Shown here piece after piece: positions 10,960 through 21,405 of a DNA stretch of 64,000 bases (position 1 is the stretch's first letter; every line of letters starts with the position of its first letter). The stretch is from Areca catechu (lineage: Eukaryota > Streptophyta > Magnoliopsida > Arecales > Arecaceae). The notes under the pieces are model-generated. The model was given only the letters and a program-made list of their open reading frames with translations, had not been told where the DNA came from and did not search any database. The translations under genes were made by a program, and so were the position numbers. The DNA lies in the NCBI GenBank assembly GCA_021397845.1, contig CM038044.1, forward strand, positions 56,209,851 to 56,273,850, read 5' to 3'.

Positions 10960-12615
10960 CCTTGCCCGAAGAATTAGGATTTTCTGGTTTTGTAATAAGG
11001 GTTGACTTGGTCAACTCAATTTTAGTCTTGAGTCTGTAATTTAAATTTTGTTGAGTCATGTTGACTCAGTACAAGTCCTAGTAGTGGCCTAGGTCTTCTC
11101 CAGGTTGGTGCCACCTTTTTCAAGTCAAGGTCCAGGGTGCCACATTTTTCTCCCAGGCTCAAGTAAGTGGGCGCCACACTCCCAGCCACACGCCAGAGTC
11201 CAAGGGGCACCACATCTCCATCCCAGTGTCTTGGTACCCACACCCAAGGGAGCAAGAATTTTTCTTGAAGCCAAAATCAAGGAGGCACCCCATATGTACC
11301 TTAAAAGGCCAAGCTAAAGGAGGAAAGAGGCATTTCTTGGGGAGTACTTCAAGGGGGCGCCCAATCCATGCCTAAAAAGACCAAAGCAAAGTTGGGAAGA
11401 GCCATGACTTGGGGAGAAAGAAAAGGAGGTGTCCAAAAGAGTTGAGCCATGAAAGGAAGAAGCCAAAACTTGGGGAGAAAAACTAGGAGGTGCCCAAATA
11501 CTTCCAAATAAAACCAAGCATGGAAGGAAAAAAAATTTTCTTGAAGAGCAAGGCTAGGAGGCGCCACCTACTTACCATTTGGAGCCGCCAATCAACACTT
11601 ATGGAAGCTCTTGGCCGGCAATATGAGAAGGATTTGATTCTACAAGCCTAATTTGAGGATCCATCCTATTAGTCCCATATGGGAAGATGTAAAACCCTGA
11701 CCTCTTGTAAAGACCTATAAAATAAACCCCTCTTGTAAGTTTTAAAGGACAATTGATAAATGAATTCAATTTATGTGTTAGCAAACTTTGTGCTTCTCTC
11801 TTCCGCACTTGCATTCAGGTGTTGAGCTCCGAGAGGGAGTAAATCCGGGTTCCTTAGGAACCTTGAGGAGGTGTGAGATCTCCAACCCCAAAACCCTAGG
11901 TTAGCCACTTTACTTCCAAACCCTAGCCGCCCATCATCCTCTTCATTCCACCAAACCCTAGCCTACCCCATCTCTCACGGCCCCTCTCTCCATGTAGAGG
12001 CCGACCACCAGCATCCAGGTCCAGCTCGGCTACTTCAAAGATAGAGCAAATCTCGGAGGAAGTCAGATCAGCATCTAGGAGAATCAGGATTTCAGCAACA
12101 TCAGCTTTCAAGTTCTTCTATCTGGTAAATCCTTCCTTGAGTATCTGGTTCCATAACTTGTTCTTCTTCTTTCCCAGATCCTGAGTTCAGGAGAAGCCAA
12201 CTCTGCCAAAGGACCAGTATTGTAGGATCCATTGCGAAGATATTCGAATCCGAGGATCCAATAATCTGCTCGAGAGAGTCCTTCCACCAAACTCTGTGAA
12301 AATCACTGCCTGGTACTTAACCCTTCCCTTCTCTTTATTTATGTCCTGTTGAAAGTTCTGAGCGAAACCCTAGGTCTGGGAGTTTCTCAACCCCCAGCGA
12401 TCCTTTACTTCTGAACTACTCTGATAATCTAGTTTCTTTGAATTGTGCTTTCAATTATTACATAGTTTCTTTCAATTTAGTTTAACTTTCCTTTGAGTCA
12501 AAGATGACTTCTTAAAATATATATATATAAAAAAAAATATTAATTTTAATTTGCTTCCGTATTTCACATATTCGTTCTGCATCATTTTTGGTTTCAGAGC
12601 ATTCGTTCTGCATCA
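10902..12615 (+). repeat. CHR-A 3' LTR (1714 bp)
   Basis: Matches 5593-7304 almost base for base. The purine-rich tract just before it is 'ccgggagaat' (10892-10901). It is followed by the TSD tccaa at 12616-12620. Confidence 0.93.
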
Positions 12616-12620
12616 TCCAA

Positions 12621-13130
12621 GCTAGGCTAGATCAGGTCAAAGGCTGGTGGGTCGAAGAACTCCGTAATATTCTTTGGGCTTACCACACAATACATTGAAT
12701 GGCCACGGATGAGATACCATTCAACCTCGTCTTCGGCGCCGAAGCCGTAGTCCCGGTGGAACTGGGTCTACCCATGTTGCGGGTAGAACAATATGATGAG
12801 GCTAAAAACCCAGCTCGCCTTCTACTCAACTTGGATCTCCTTGAAGAAATGAGGAAAAAGGCTCAACTTCGGATGATGACCTATCGGTAGCGGGTGGCCC
12901 GGTACTATAACTCTCAGGTAAAGCCGAAGACCTTCCATCCGGGCGATCTGGTATTGCGACGAGCCGAAGCCTCCCAACCTCGAAAATGCGGCAAGCTATC
13001 CTCGAACTGGGAAGGCCCTTATAGAGTAGTTGAAGTCCTTCCCCATGGAGCTTACTACCTCACCGAGCTTGGTGGCACCCGATTCCCACGAACTTGGAAT
13101 GCCAACAATTTGAGGATGTACTACCAATGA
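12621..13130 (+). pseudogene. int: Tat-1 integrase, C-terminal part
   Basis: Continues the integrase frame from 5592 after the CHR-A insertion. Blocks include MATDEIPFNLVFGAEAVVP, RVARYYNSQVKPKTFHPGDL and the C-terminal NWEGPYRVVEVLPHGAYYL. It ends TAC-TAC-CAA-TGA at 13130, as does Tat-2 (LRRYYQ). No chromodomain, as expected for Tat. TAG at 12888 and a TGA near 12697 break it. Confidence 0.85.
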
Positions 13131-13240
13131 TGTAAGGCTTCCTCTCATTAATAAAATAATTCCTTTTGATGAAAAATTATCTTTGCCTTGGAAGAATATT
13201 GCTGCCTGATCCCAGGTCTATCGATCGAAGCCGAGAAACT

Positions 13241-13561
13241 CTAGAAGCCCTGCACCTCGAAGCCAGGAAACTCTAGAAGCCCCGCATCTTGAAGTCGAGA
13301 AACTTCAGAAGCCCCGCACCTTGAAGTCAGGAATCTCCAGAAGCCCCACACCTCGAAGCCGGGAAACTCCATAAGCCCCGCACCTCGAAGCCGAAAAACT
13401 CCAGAAGCCCCACACCTCGAAGCCGTGAAACTCCAGAAAACCCGCACCTCGAAGCTAGGAAACTCAAGAAGCCTAGTACCTCGAAGCTGGGAAACTCCTG
13501 AAGCCCCGCACCTCAAAGCCGGGAAACTCCTAAAGCCCCACACCTCAAAGCCGGGAAACTC
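13241..13561 (+). repeat. 32-bp tandem repeat in Tat-1 3' untranslated region
   Basis: About ten diverged copies of a 32-bp unit like agaagccccgcacctcgaag followed by ccgggaaactcc. They lie between the pol stop and the antisense gene. Tat elements are known for tandem arrays in this region. Long open frames across it are artefacts of the period. Confidence 0.9.
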
Positions 13562-14113
13562 CTGAAGCTCTGCACTCTATCTGCTTAAGTTTTAGTTCGA
13601 CGAAGATGTCTTTAGGACTTCTCAAGCTCAACTCCCGAGCTTGGTGCCATCCCGGGCACCCGGAGATGGTCTCTCTCAGGGCCACTCAGGCCTCCTCGAG
13701 CCATTCATCGGCTCCCGGCTTGGCTAGAAAGAACCCAGAATATACAACTAGCTCTGAGAAAGTGCACGAAGTCCGGCAACCGGGCTTCCGGCATAGTGAA
13801 GATAACTTGCGAAGTCCCTGACTTTTCTTCATGGCTGCCTACTGCACTCGGAACTCTACCAAAAAGGACTGAAAGCCTGGTATCTTGAGATAAAACACCA
13901 TAGCAGGAATATGTGCATGGGCAATTGCAAAAGAGAAACTGAGAAAACTAAAAGTATGGGAATGCAAAGTCTGATGAAAAGAAATGAAGTTTCATTGATA
14001 CTGGACCGGAGAACTACATCATTAGAGCACCCCCGACAGGCTGGGCAGTCCTGAAACAAAAGGAAAATATAAGAAGCAAAAAAGTAAACTAAAGGAGGTC
14101 CTTATCCTAAAGG
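13562..14113. other. Tat-1 non-coding spacer
   Basis: Between the tandem array and the end of the antisense gene. Contains no recognisable protein motif. It would hold the 3' UTR of the antisense gene on the - strand. Confidence 0.5.
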
Positions 14114-16394
14114 CTACTGCTCCGCCGGCTCCTTCCCGGGATGATGGTGGGACGCGCCGGCATCTTCTTGAACCTCCACCGGAGATGCTGCTTCCATGCC
14201 GGTCGTAGGCTCTGCCTCCTCTACTTCGACCATGGCCTCCTCTGAACCCCCGCCTGGAGCTTTTGGAAGAGCAAGCTCGTCCAGCTTTAGCTCCGGGAGG
14301 AGTTGGGCCACCCAGGACTGGTAAAATCCATAGCCCTTGATGAATGAGTCCGTGGCTGCATCTCGAACTTTATCAGTATATTTTGTCGAGGCCTTGAACT
14401 TGGGCACTACCTCTGCGGCCTCCTTCTTGGTGGCCTCCATCAAGGCCACCGTCCCAGTGGCCTTCTCCTCAACCACCGATTCTCGTTCCTGCATCACCTC
14501 CAACTGGGCTTGGAGGGTCAAGACCCCTCCTCTGCTCGGGCCGCCTCAGCTTGAGCTCCTCAACTCGGCATTTGGCCCGATCTTTCTCTTAGGCCAGGGA
14601 TGCTTCGAGGTCCCTAATCCACCTCTCGGTGTCGGCCACCTCAGCCTGGAGGGCTTTGTTCTTCTCTTCTATAGCCTAGGCCCTATCAATCTTCTCCTTG
14701 GCCTCGGTCACCAGCCCCGCGAGCTCCTACTCCTTCAGATCCTCTCTCTTGGCCCACTAGGCATAGTAATCATGGATGAGGAGGAGGTCCATCCTGACCT
14801 GCACCGATGAAGATGTCGATTATGGCAATTCAAAAAAAAAGAGAAAAAAAGAAAAAGGAAAAGAAAGAAGGAAAAGACAAGAGGACCTACCATGAAAAGG
14901 TGGGAAAAAATGCCAAGGATGGCCTCCGGCAACGACCTGCCTCCCCTTTCATGCTGGTCGCGTGACTAGACGGTGAAGCCCATCATGCGCTCGGCCATCA
15001 AACGATCTTGGGTGATCGTGGAATTCGGCATCACCTCGATCATCGCCCTTTGGATGACAATCCTCGATGGGGCTGGGACCACCACGGTGCCCTCAGAAGG
15101 AGTAGCCGAAGACATCTCAGAAGTCTGGGTGGAGCTCGCCGTCGTGCTCGACGGCACTGCTGGTGGTCGCTCCCTCCTCTCCTCTCTCCCTACATCCACC
15201 TCGATGACTTCTGGAGGCTAGACCGAGATGGTAGCGGCGGACCGGGTTCATGCGCTCGCATCAGACTCCCAGGTAGGGGGCTGAGTCTGCTACCTCGATG
15301 AATTGGGGGTCGGTTCAGCCACCCTTCCCCTGGGCCGGAGGCTACAGCGAGCCTAGGCCTTTGCCTGGGCTCAGTTTGGGCTCTCTTCAACGGGGTCTCC
15401 CTGGGCCCTGCCGATGCACTCTTTTTTTGGGTGGACTCCAAGAGCTGCTCCACGGAGAATTTCATGCCTGTAAGAAGAAGGAAATAGAGGTTAACCTCGG
15501 ACAAAAGAAAGTTCGCATAAGAAGAAGAAAAAACATTATTCTAAACTCACCTAACTCCCAGATTGGGCTGACCCCGGCTTCGAATAGGTTCTGCTCTGAC
15601 AGTAGAACCTCAAGGGAGGGGATTTGGTCGTAAATGAGCTAGTCGTATACTTCCCGATCAGTAGCCTCGACTTGGGAGTTTTGGTTCGAAGTCTGGTCCG
15701 AATCACTCCAGACCTAATCAACTCCATCGATGGTGGCAAAAAAGTATTTGCTCTTCCATCCTTTGATGGAAGAGGGGAGTTCAAACTTTATACCCTTTGG
15801 ACGAGGAGACACAAACCACCACCCATCCTTGGTTGGGTGGCGTTTCATGATGAAGAAGGCCCTGAACAAGGAGAAACGGGCAACGATCCCATGGAGGTGG
15901 CAAAAGATAATGAAGCAGTTAATGGTTCTAACTGCATTCGGGGCCAACTAAGCGGGGATGAGGTGATAATTACTGAGCATGAAAAGGAAGAAAGGATGAA
16001 AGGGAAAGTGAAGACCCCCTACGAAGAATTTCTCATAGAGGGCGATCCGACCCGGGACATCGAAGGTGACTCATTCCCCTGGTCTTGGGATCGAGAGCCG
16101 AATCGAGTCCAGGATCCCGTAAGCATCCCGAATCATAGAGAGGTCCTCTCTGGTCATCGTCGATGCGATGCCAGAGGGCTTGATCGGATGGGAAGGCCTG
16201 GAAGGGACCATAGGAGCAGAAGGAATAGGAAGGGGAGCCCTATGTTCTCTTATAACTATGCCGATCGGATGAGGACCCCTATGGATACAAAGAGGAACCT
16301 CCTCCTCCTCATCGGAGGATGAAGTCCTCAGTCAAGAGGGCCCTGCCTCGTCAGGGTTGCTGGAGAGATGATGGTTACGACCTGAGGGAGCCAT
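14114..16394 (-). pseudogene. Tat-1 antisense gene, PF04195-like, three exons
   Basis: Read on the - strand from ATG at 16394 (MAPSGRNHHLSS). Exons are 16394-15551, 15467-14891 and 14798-14114, ending in TAG. Intron 1 (15468-15550) is GTGAGT...ACAG; intron 2 (14799-14890) is GTAGGT...GCAG. Exon 1 carries the putative-gypsy-type-transposon (PF04195) region: APNAVRTINCFIIFCHLHG, then FRAFFIMKRHPTKDGWWF. Exon 2 starts at MKFSVEQLLES and ends near LMAERMMGF. Exon 3 ends in an acidic tail. The Tat-2 homologue (38925-41455) has introns at matching places. Several stops (two are CGA to TGA at conserved Arg codons) make this copy a pseudogene. Function unknown; antisense extra frames are a known feature of Tat elements. 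Confidence 0.75.
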
Positions 16395-16899
16395 CTAAGA
16401 CAAAACAAGAAAGGTAGAACAAGAAAAATGAGATCTAGGAAGGTTCTAAAGGAAGACTCGACCTAGCCGAACAAGAAAGGGAAGACCAAGGGAGACTAAC
16501 CTGGTTGGCTTGAAGGTAAAGGACAACCAGGGGGGAAGGAAGAGACTCTGGTCCATTAGCAAGCATGAAGAATTCGAAAGAGATGATTTGAGAAAAGTTT
16601 CCTTTCTTTTCAAAATAGCCAGACAGTGACCATGCATCCTCTCAGGACTTCCTCCATTGGATGGGAGCCACATGTCGAGATCAGTCAGAAATGATGCCTT
16701 GGTTCAATGAAAACCACCTCGAGTCCTGCATTAGTCATTATGCTTCCTCGGACTCACTGACGTGGCATTCCAGCATTGGCCTCAAGGCCCGATTCATAAA
16801 GTGGCGGCGATCATGGTATTAATGGTACTAGATTTTTACCTTTCCATGTCAATCCGCATTTACTCCCTTCATCCCGAACGCAACGCTCCATCGGGACTT
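16395..16899. other. Tat-1 region between antisense gene start and PPT
   Basis: Would hold the promoter of the antisense gene on the - strand. A bZIP-type ACGT core (tgacgtggc) lies near 16759. No coding signal seen. Confidence 0.4.
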
Positions 16900-16914
16900 A
16901 GGAGTGGGGGCAAA
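16900..16914 (+). other. Tat-1 polypurine tract
   Basis: AGGAGTGGGGGCAAA abuts the 3' LTR start. The Tat-2 tract (38430-38445, complement) reads GGGAGTGGGGGGCAAA. It primes plus-strand DNA synthesis. Confidence 0.85.
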
Positions 16915-18216
16915 TGATATGGCATAATCACTAACATGGAGTCCCCTTCAGATCTAGTTGGCGGTTGTGTTGGTAGATATCGTCACGTTAGTCCCCCTCT
17001 TCGAGCTCCTTCACCGGGCGGCTCCCCCGAGGTCGAGCTCCCTCTCTTCGAGTTCCTTCGTCGAACTGCTCCCCCGAGGTCGAGCCTGCCTTGACGGAAG
17101 TCGAGCTCCCTCTCTTCGAGCTCCTTCACCGAGCGGCTCCCCCGAGGTCGAGCTCCCTCTCTTTGAGTTCCTTCGTCGAGTGGCTCTCCCGAGGTCGAGC
17201 CCACCTCAATCGAAGTTGAGCTCCCTCTCTTCTAGCTCCCTCGCCGGGCGGCTCCCTCGAGGTCGAGCCCACCTCGGTCGAAGTCGAGTTCCATCTCCTC
17301 AAGCCAAGCACTCTTCAGTAGAAAGGTCTGCCAGCTCTAGCCTGTCCCAATGGTCAGGGTCCACCGCACCTCAAAAAATTCTAAAGCAGAGAGAAGGGGA
17401 TGCCACTACATCCCTTGGGCAGTGGCACGTCGCCCAAGGCCTATGAAGGGGAAGTGCACCGGCCTACAGGGGGCACCTCCCAGGGTGCCAGGATTCTTCC
17501 ACCATTATTTACACCGGATAGGAAAGGGCATTCCAATCAAGGCACTGCACTCCCTAGCCGACCGTTAGCACCACCCAGAAGAAGAAAGTCGTGCTAGAGG
17601 ATTCAAACCTGGGAGCGGCTACCCTTGGATCGAGGTTCTGCCAAATTTTTCAAAGTATGGCAATCAGCTAGGAAGTCAGAATCCATGACATAACTCCCTA
17701 CCATGAAGGGAGGGGGCACCGGGACATGACCCACAGGGCACTGTCGGTCGTTGACCTTCGAGCACCCCTAGAAGGGGAAGAACCTGAGGTGGGTAGCAAA
17801 GAGGATCCATGGTCTAAAAGGAAGTCCCAAGGGCCTTCAAATGAGGTAAGCAAAAGTAGGCAGAGGGTAAGCAAGCGAGAGAGAGCACTCTGAGGCTACC
17901 TAAGAACTTGCCGGAAGAGTCTCGATGGACACAACCACCATAGCTCAAGCCCTCCTCTTTCACTGATGTTCCCACTCTACTCTTTCCTTTGAAAACAAAA
18001 CCTTCCTCAAGCATGGAGACCAGACAGGGATCCACTGAAGAGGATCTGTTTCCCTAGATTACCCACTAATTTAATCATTGGAGTGCCTCCGTCGAGATCC
18101 CCGACCTGGGTCTCTTCTCTTTTGCAGGTCTGGGTATGCGCGTTGAATTCCAAGTTACGAGGTTGACGTCCGATGCCACACTCAAGCTACAAGCCATAGC
18201 GGTGTAGGTGGCAACA
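16915..18216 (+). repeat. Tat-1 3' LTR (about 1302 bp)
   Basis: Starts TGATATGGCATAATC after the polypurine tract and ends ...GGTGGCAACA. The right half matches bases 1-591. U3 contains a higher-order tandem repeat (16998-17297). Confidence 0.85.
16998..17297 (+). repeat. Higher-order tandem repeat in Tat-1 U3
   Basis: The motif tcttcgag(c/t)tccttc recurs at 16998, 17045, 17113, 17160 and 17228. Spacings alternate 47, 68, 47, 68, giving a 115-bp higher-order unit in about 2.5 copies. The 5' LTR portion with this array is outside the window. Confidence 0.8.
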
Positions 18217-19086
18217 CTTTCCTCTGTGTCTCAAAGATTTTCTAGCTAAACATCAAATAATGTTTTAAAATTTGCTCGATTCAACTCAAATACAGGATAA
18301 TCATGTGCCTAAAATAAAATACTCACTTATTTGAAAACTTTAACTTTTTTTATTTTTTATTTATTCACCTTCACCTCCTAACTTAATTTTCAATATCCTA
18401 AATGAAATGAGAAAAATAAAATAGAGATGCTAAATTAAATAAACAGAGGTACCACCTGGACTAGATATGCATTATTCATTGACAGGTGCTTTCATGCAAA
18501 GCAGTCCAATATTGTTTTATGCTAGATATATTATTGATGCAGCATGACCTTCATGATTCTAGTTGAAGTTCTTGCAAAATAGGTTCTCCCCCCAACTTAA
18601 TTCTAAACTTGAAAAGAAGGTAAATAAATTAAAAATAAAAAAGAAATTCAAATACGAAAGTTGGGTTGCCTCTCAATAAGCGCTAAGTTTAATATCTTCA
18701 ACTAGACCTCTTAGAGTGCTTATCCTATTCCTACCCAAATCTTGACATGGGTCTATAATTCCCTACGTGATTCGTGATCTACTTCAAAATATTTTCTATG
18801 TGGGATCATTGCATGAGTTATTCTCCTGATAGCTAGCAACTCTTTCTCTATAATTAGATCAAGGTATAACTTAAGTACAAATCAAGATTCTAAAAAACCT
18901 AGATCTCTATGTACTCGATATGCTGAGGGAGTGTTTTAAGATCCCCTTTTGTTGTCTCTTTTTTTTTTGGCAAAGGTTCAACCAATGTCATGAGGGGTTC
19001 AACTAATAGTTCAGTCTTACTTGAATACAATGGTCACTAGGTGTGGATACCTTATTAATATTTTTAGCTTTAGGTATTTCTACCAA

Positions 19087-19283
19087 TTATCCGGTCCTAG
19101 ATTTTTTCAACTCATCAAATTGGCCTTCTTGTTTGAGTTCTGGACCATTACGGGCTCTAGGGTCAACCTCGAGTTGGTTTGGTAATCTACTCTCTTCTTG
19201 TTCATTAAAAATATTGACTAACTGACCCAACTGCATCTCCAAATGGGCAATAGACTGGATTTGGAAAATTAAAAGCTGGCTCT
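19087..19283 (-). pseudogene. Athila-like gag fragment, copy 1
   Basis: On the - strand: QSIAHLEMQLGQLVNIFNEQ followed by ESRLPNQLEVDPRARNGPEL. It resembles the Gag tail of Athila elements. Upstream (above 19283) the true gag seen at 23540-24013 is replaced by AT-rich sequence. Confidence 0.6.
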
Positions 19284-19289
19284 TAGTTC

Positions 19290-19740
19290 GATCTTTTTTA
19301 GTATGCAGATCAAGTTCTTTTCTTTTACTAATATTTTTCCTATAAAATACAAGTAAAAACATCAATTCTTAAAAAATAAAATTAAATAAATATATATTTT
19401 GATATTTTAATTAGGATATTTATTATATTTATCATATCTTTCAACTTAAATTTTGTTCATCTTCGAGTCAAGAAAGAATTTAATACTAGATACCTTCATA
19501 CTGGATTCTTCAATTTAAGTTCTATTTGGTCTTTTTTAGTATTCAGATTGAGTTCTTTTTTTTTTACTAAACTTTTGCTGTAAAATACAAGTAAAACCAT
19601 CAATTCTTAAAAAAAAAAATTTAAAAATATATATTTTGATATTTTAATTAGGATATTTATTATATTTATCATATCTCTCAACTTAAATTTTGTTCATCTT
19701 CGAGTCAAGAAAGAATTTAATGCTAGATACCTTCATACCT
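19290..19740. repeat. Internal 238-bp tandem duplication (also at 21412-21862)
   Basis: The segment starting 'agtatgcagatcaagttc' at 19300 recurs at 19538 as 'agtattcagattgagttc', with most of the next ~200 bases conserved. The pair is present in both copies of the 2122-bp unit, so it predates that duplication. Confidence 0.8.
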
Positions 19741-20340
19741 TGAAATGGATATTTTACCAAGTAATTTTTTAAACGAACTAGAGATATTTAGAAAAACATC
19801 ATTGAGATAGGTCATAAAGATATTAGTACTCACTAATATGGTGATTAAATAAAGAATAAAAATTATTTTCAAGCTTTTTCTAGATCATCCCTTACTTTTA
19901 TCTCTAAATTATCTAGTTTAATATAAGTTCAAAGTAACCCTCATTTCCCCTTCTTTTTTTTTTTTTTTTTTTATTTGAATAGAGGAATCTTCATATTGCC
20001 CACTTTTTGACACGAACAATGCTGCCTACTTAGATGAAGGGATCCGGTTACTCAATGGGAGATCAATGTTTAGAACTTCTCATTTTTTAAAAAATATTTT
20101 TTTTTGCATTTTTTATTTTTTTATACAAGACTCAATGCTTAAACAAAAAACCTAGTTACTTGGTGAAAAATACTCAAAACTTATTCTCTTTTTTTGATAT
20201 ATATATTTTATGAAGGAATGCATAGATACTCTTTTTATGCTTATAAAAAGTAGATTCTTCTTTGATGCTAGTAGGATGAGTTAGAAAGGCTAGAATAATT
20301 TTTGTTCTAGAATTAACTATTTATTAGATTTTCTTAATAC
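19740..20340. other. AT-rich non-coding part of the repeat unit (also 21862-22462)
   Basis: Long T and A runs, no open frame with protein-like composition, no structure I can name beyond its duplication. Confidence 0.5.
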
Positions 20341-21208
20341 TTCCCTTTGTATCTCAATTTTTTTTATCTAAACATCAATTAATGTTTTAAAATTTGCTTG
20401 ATTCAACTCAAATCTAGGATAATCATATGCCTAAAATAAAATACTCATTTATTTGAGAACTTTAAAATTTTTTATTTTTTAGTTATTCACGTTCACCTCT
20501 TAACTTAATTTTCAATATCCTAAATGAAGTGAGAAAAATAAAATAGAGATAGGTAAATAAAACAAAGAGAGGTACCACCTGAACTAGATATGCATTATTC
20601 ATCGACAGGTGCATTCATGCAAAGCAGTCCAATATTTCTTTATGCTAGATATGTCCTTGATGCAGCACGACCTTCAAGATTCTACCAGAAGTTCTTGCAA
20701 AATAGGTTCTCCCCCCAACTTAATTCTAAACTTGAAAAGAAGGTAAATAAATTAAAAATAAAAAAGAAATTCAAATATGAAAGTTGGGTTGCCTTTCAAT
20801 AAGCGCTAAGTTTAATATCTTCAACTAGACCTCTTAGAGTGCTTATCCTATTCCTACCCGAATCTTGACGTGGGTCTATAATTCCCTACGTGATTCGTGA
20901 TCTACTTCAAAATATTTTCTATGTGGGATCATTGCATGAGTTATTCTCCTGATAGCTAGCAACTCTTTCTCTATAATTAGATCTAGGTATAACTTAAGTA
21001 CAAATCAAGATTCTAAAAAACGTAGATCTCTATGTACTCGATGTGCTGAGGGAGTGTTTTAAGATCCCCTTTTGTTGTCTCTTTTTTTTTGGCAAAGGTT
21101 CAACCAATGTCATGAGGGGTTCAACTAATAGTTCAATCTTACTTGAATACAATGGTCACTAGGTGTGGATACCTTATTAATATTTTTAGCTTTAGGTATT
21201 TCTACCAA

Positions 21209-21405
21209 TTATCCGGTCCTAGATTTTTTCAACTCATCAAATTGGCCTTCTTGTTTGAGTTCTGGACCATTACGGGCTCTAGGGTCAACCTCGAGTTGGT
21301 TTGGTAATCTACTCTCTTCTTGTTCATTAAAAATATTGACTAACTGACCCAACTGCATCTCCAAATGGGCAATAGACTGGATTTGGAAAATTAAAAGCTG
21401 GCTCT
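21209..21405 (-). pseudogene. Athila-like gag fragment, copy 2
   Basis: Identical in translation to the fragment at 19087-19283, exactly 2122 bp away. Confidence 0.6.

Larger units (their letters stand above)
5593..12615 (+). mobile_element. CHR-A: complete non-autonomous chromovirus-like LTR retrotransposon
   Basis: A 7023-bp element with LTRs that begin TGGTGCGGGCACCAG and end TTCTGCATCA. A perfect 5-bp target duplication, tccaa, lies at 5588-5592 and 12616-12620. It has an initiator-Met PBS, one long Gag-like frame, and an integrase C-terminus with chromodomain that runs into the 3' LTR. Protease, RT, RNase H and the integrase core are absent, so transposition would need enzymes from a relative. 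It sits in the integrase of Tat-1 in the same orientation. CHR-B (48014-55038) is a second copy with a different TSD, so the family has moved in this deleted form. Confidence 0.93.
1..18216 (+). mobile_element. Tat-1: decayed Tat-lineage Ty3/gypsy retrotransposon, 5' end outside window
   Basis: The order is partial 5' LTR, PBS, gag, protease, RT, RNase H, integrase, 32-bp tandem repeats, an antisense gene, a polypurine tract and the 3' LTR. LTR copies are recognised because bases 1-591 match 17590-18216 with moderate divergence. The element is split inside integrase by CHR-A (5593-12615). Removing CHR-A and one TSD copy rejoins the integrase frame exactly. Many in-frame TAG/TGA codons, a damaged protease motif and a damaged RT motif show it is inactive. 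Gag and Pol motifs (C-x2-H-x4-H-x4-C knuckle) and the antisense gene place it in the Tat group. Its right end lies in the Athila-like tandem array. The left TSD is outside the window, so the exact insertion site cannot be proved. Confidence 0.9.

Noticed and set aside
13241..13543. 100-codon repetitive frame on the - strand
   Set aside because: It is a by-product of the 32-bp tandem repeat; composition is periodic and the frame drifts with each unit.
13241..13561. CRISPR-like array
   Set aside because: Head-to-tail 32-bp repeat without spacers, in a retrotransposon 3' region.
19043..19225. 60-codon frame on the + strand, repeated at 21165
   Set aside because: Antisense shadow of the Athila-like gag fragment; its repetition only reflects the 2122-bp duplication.
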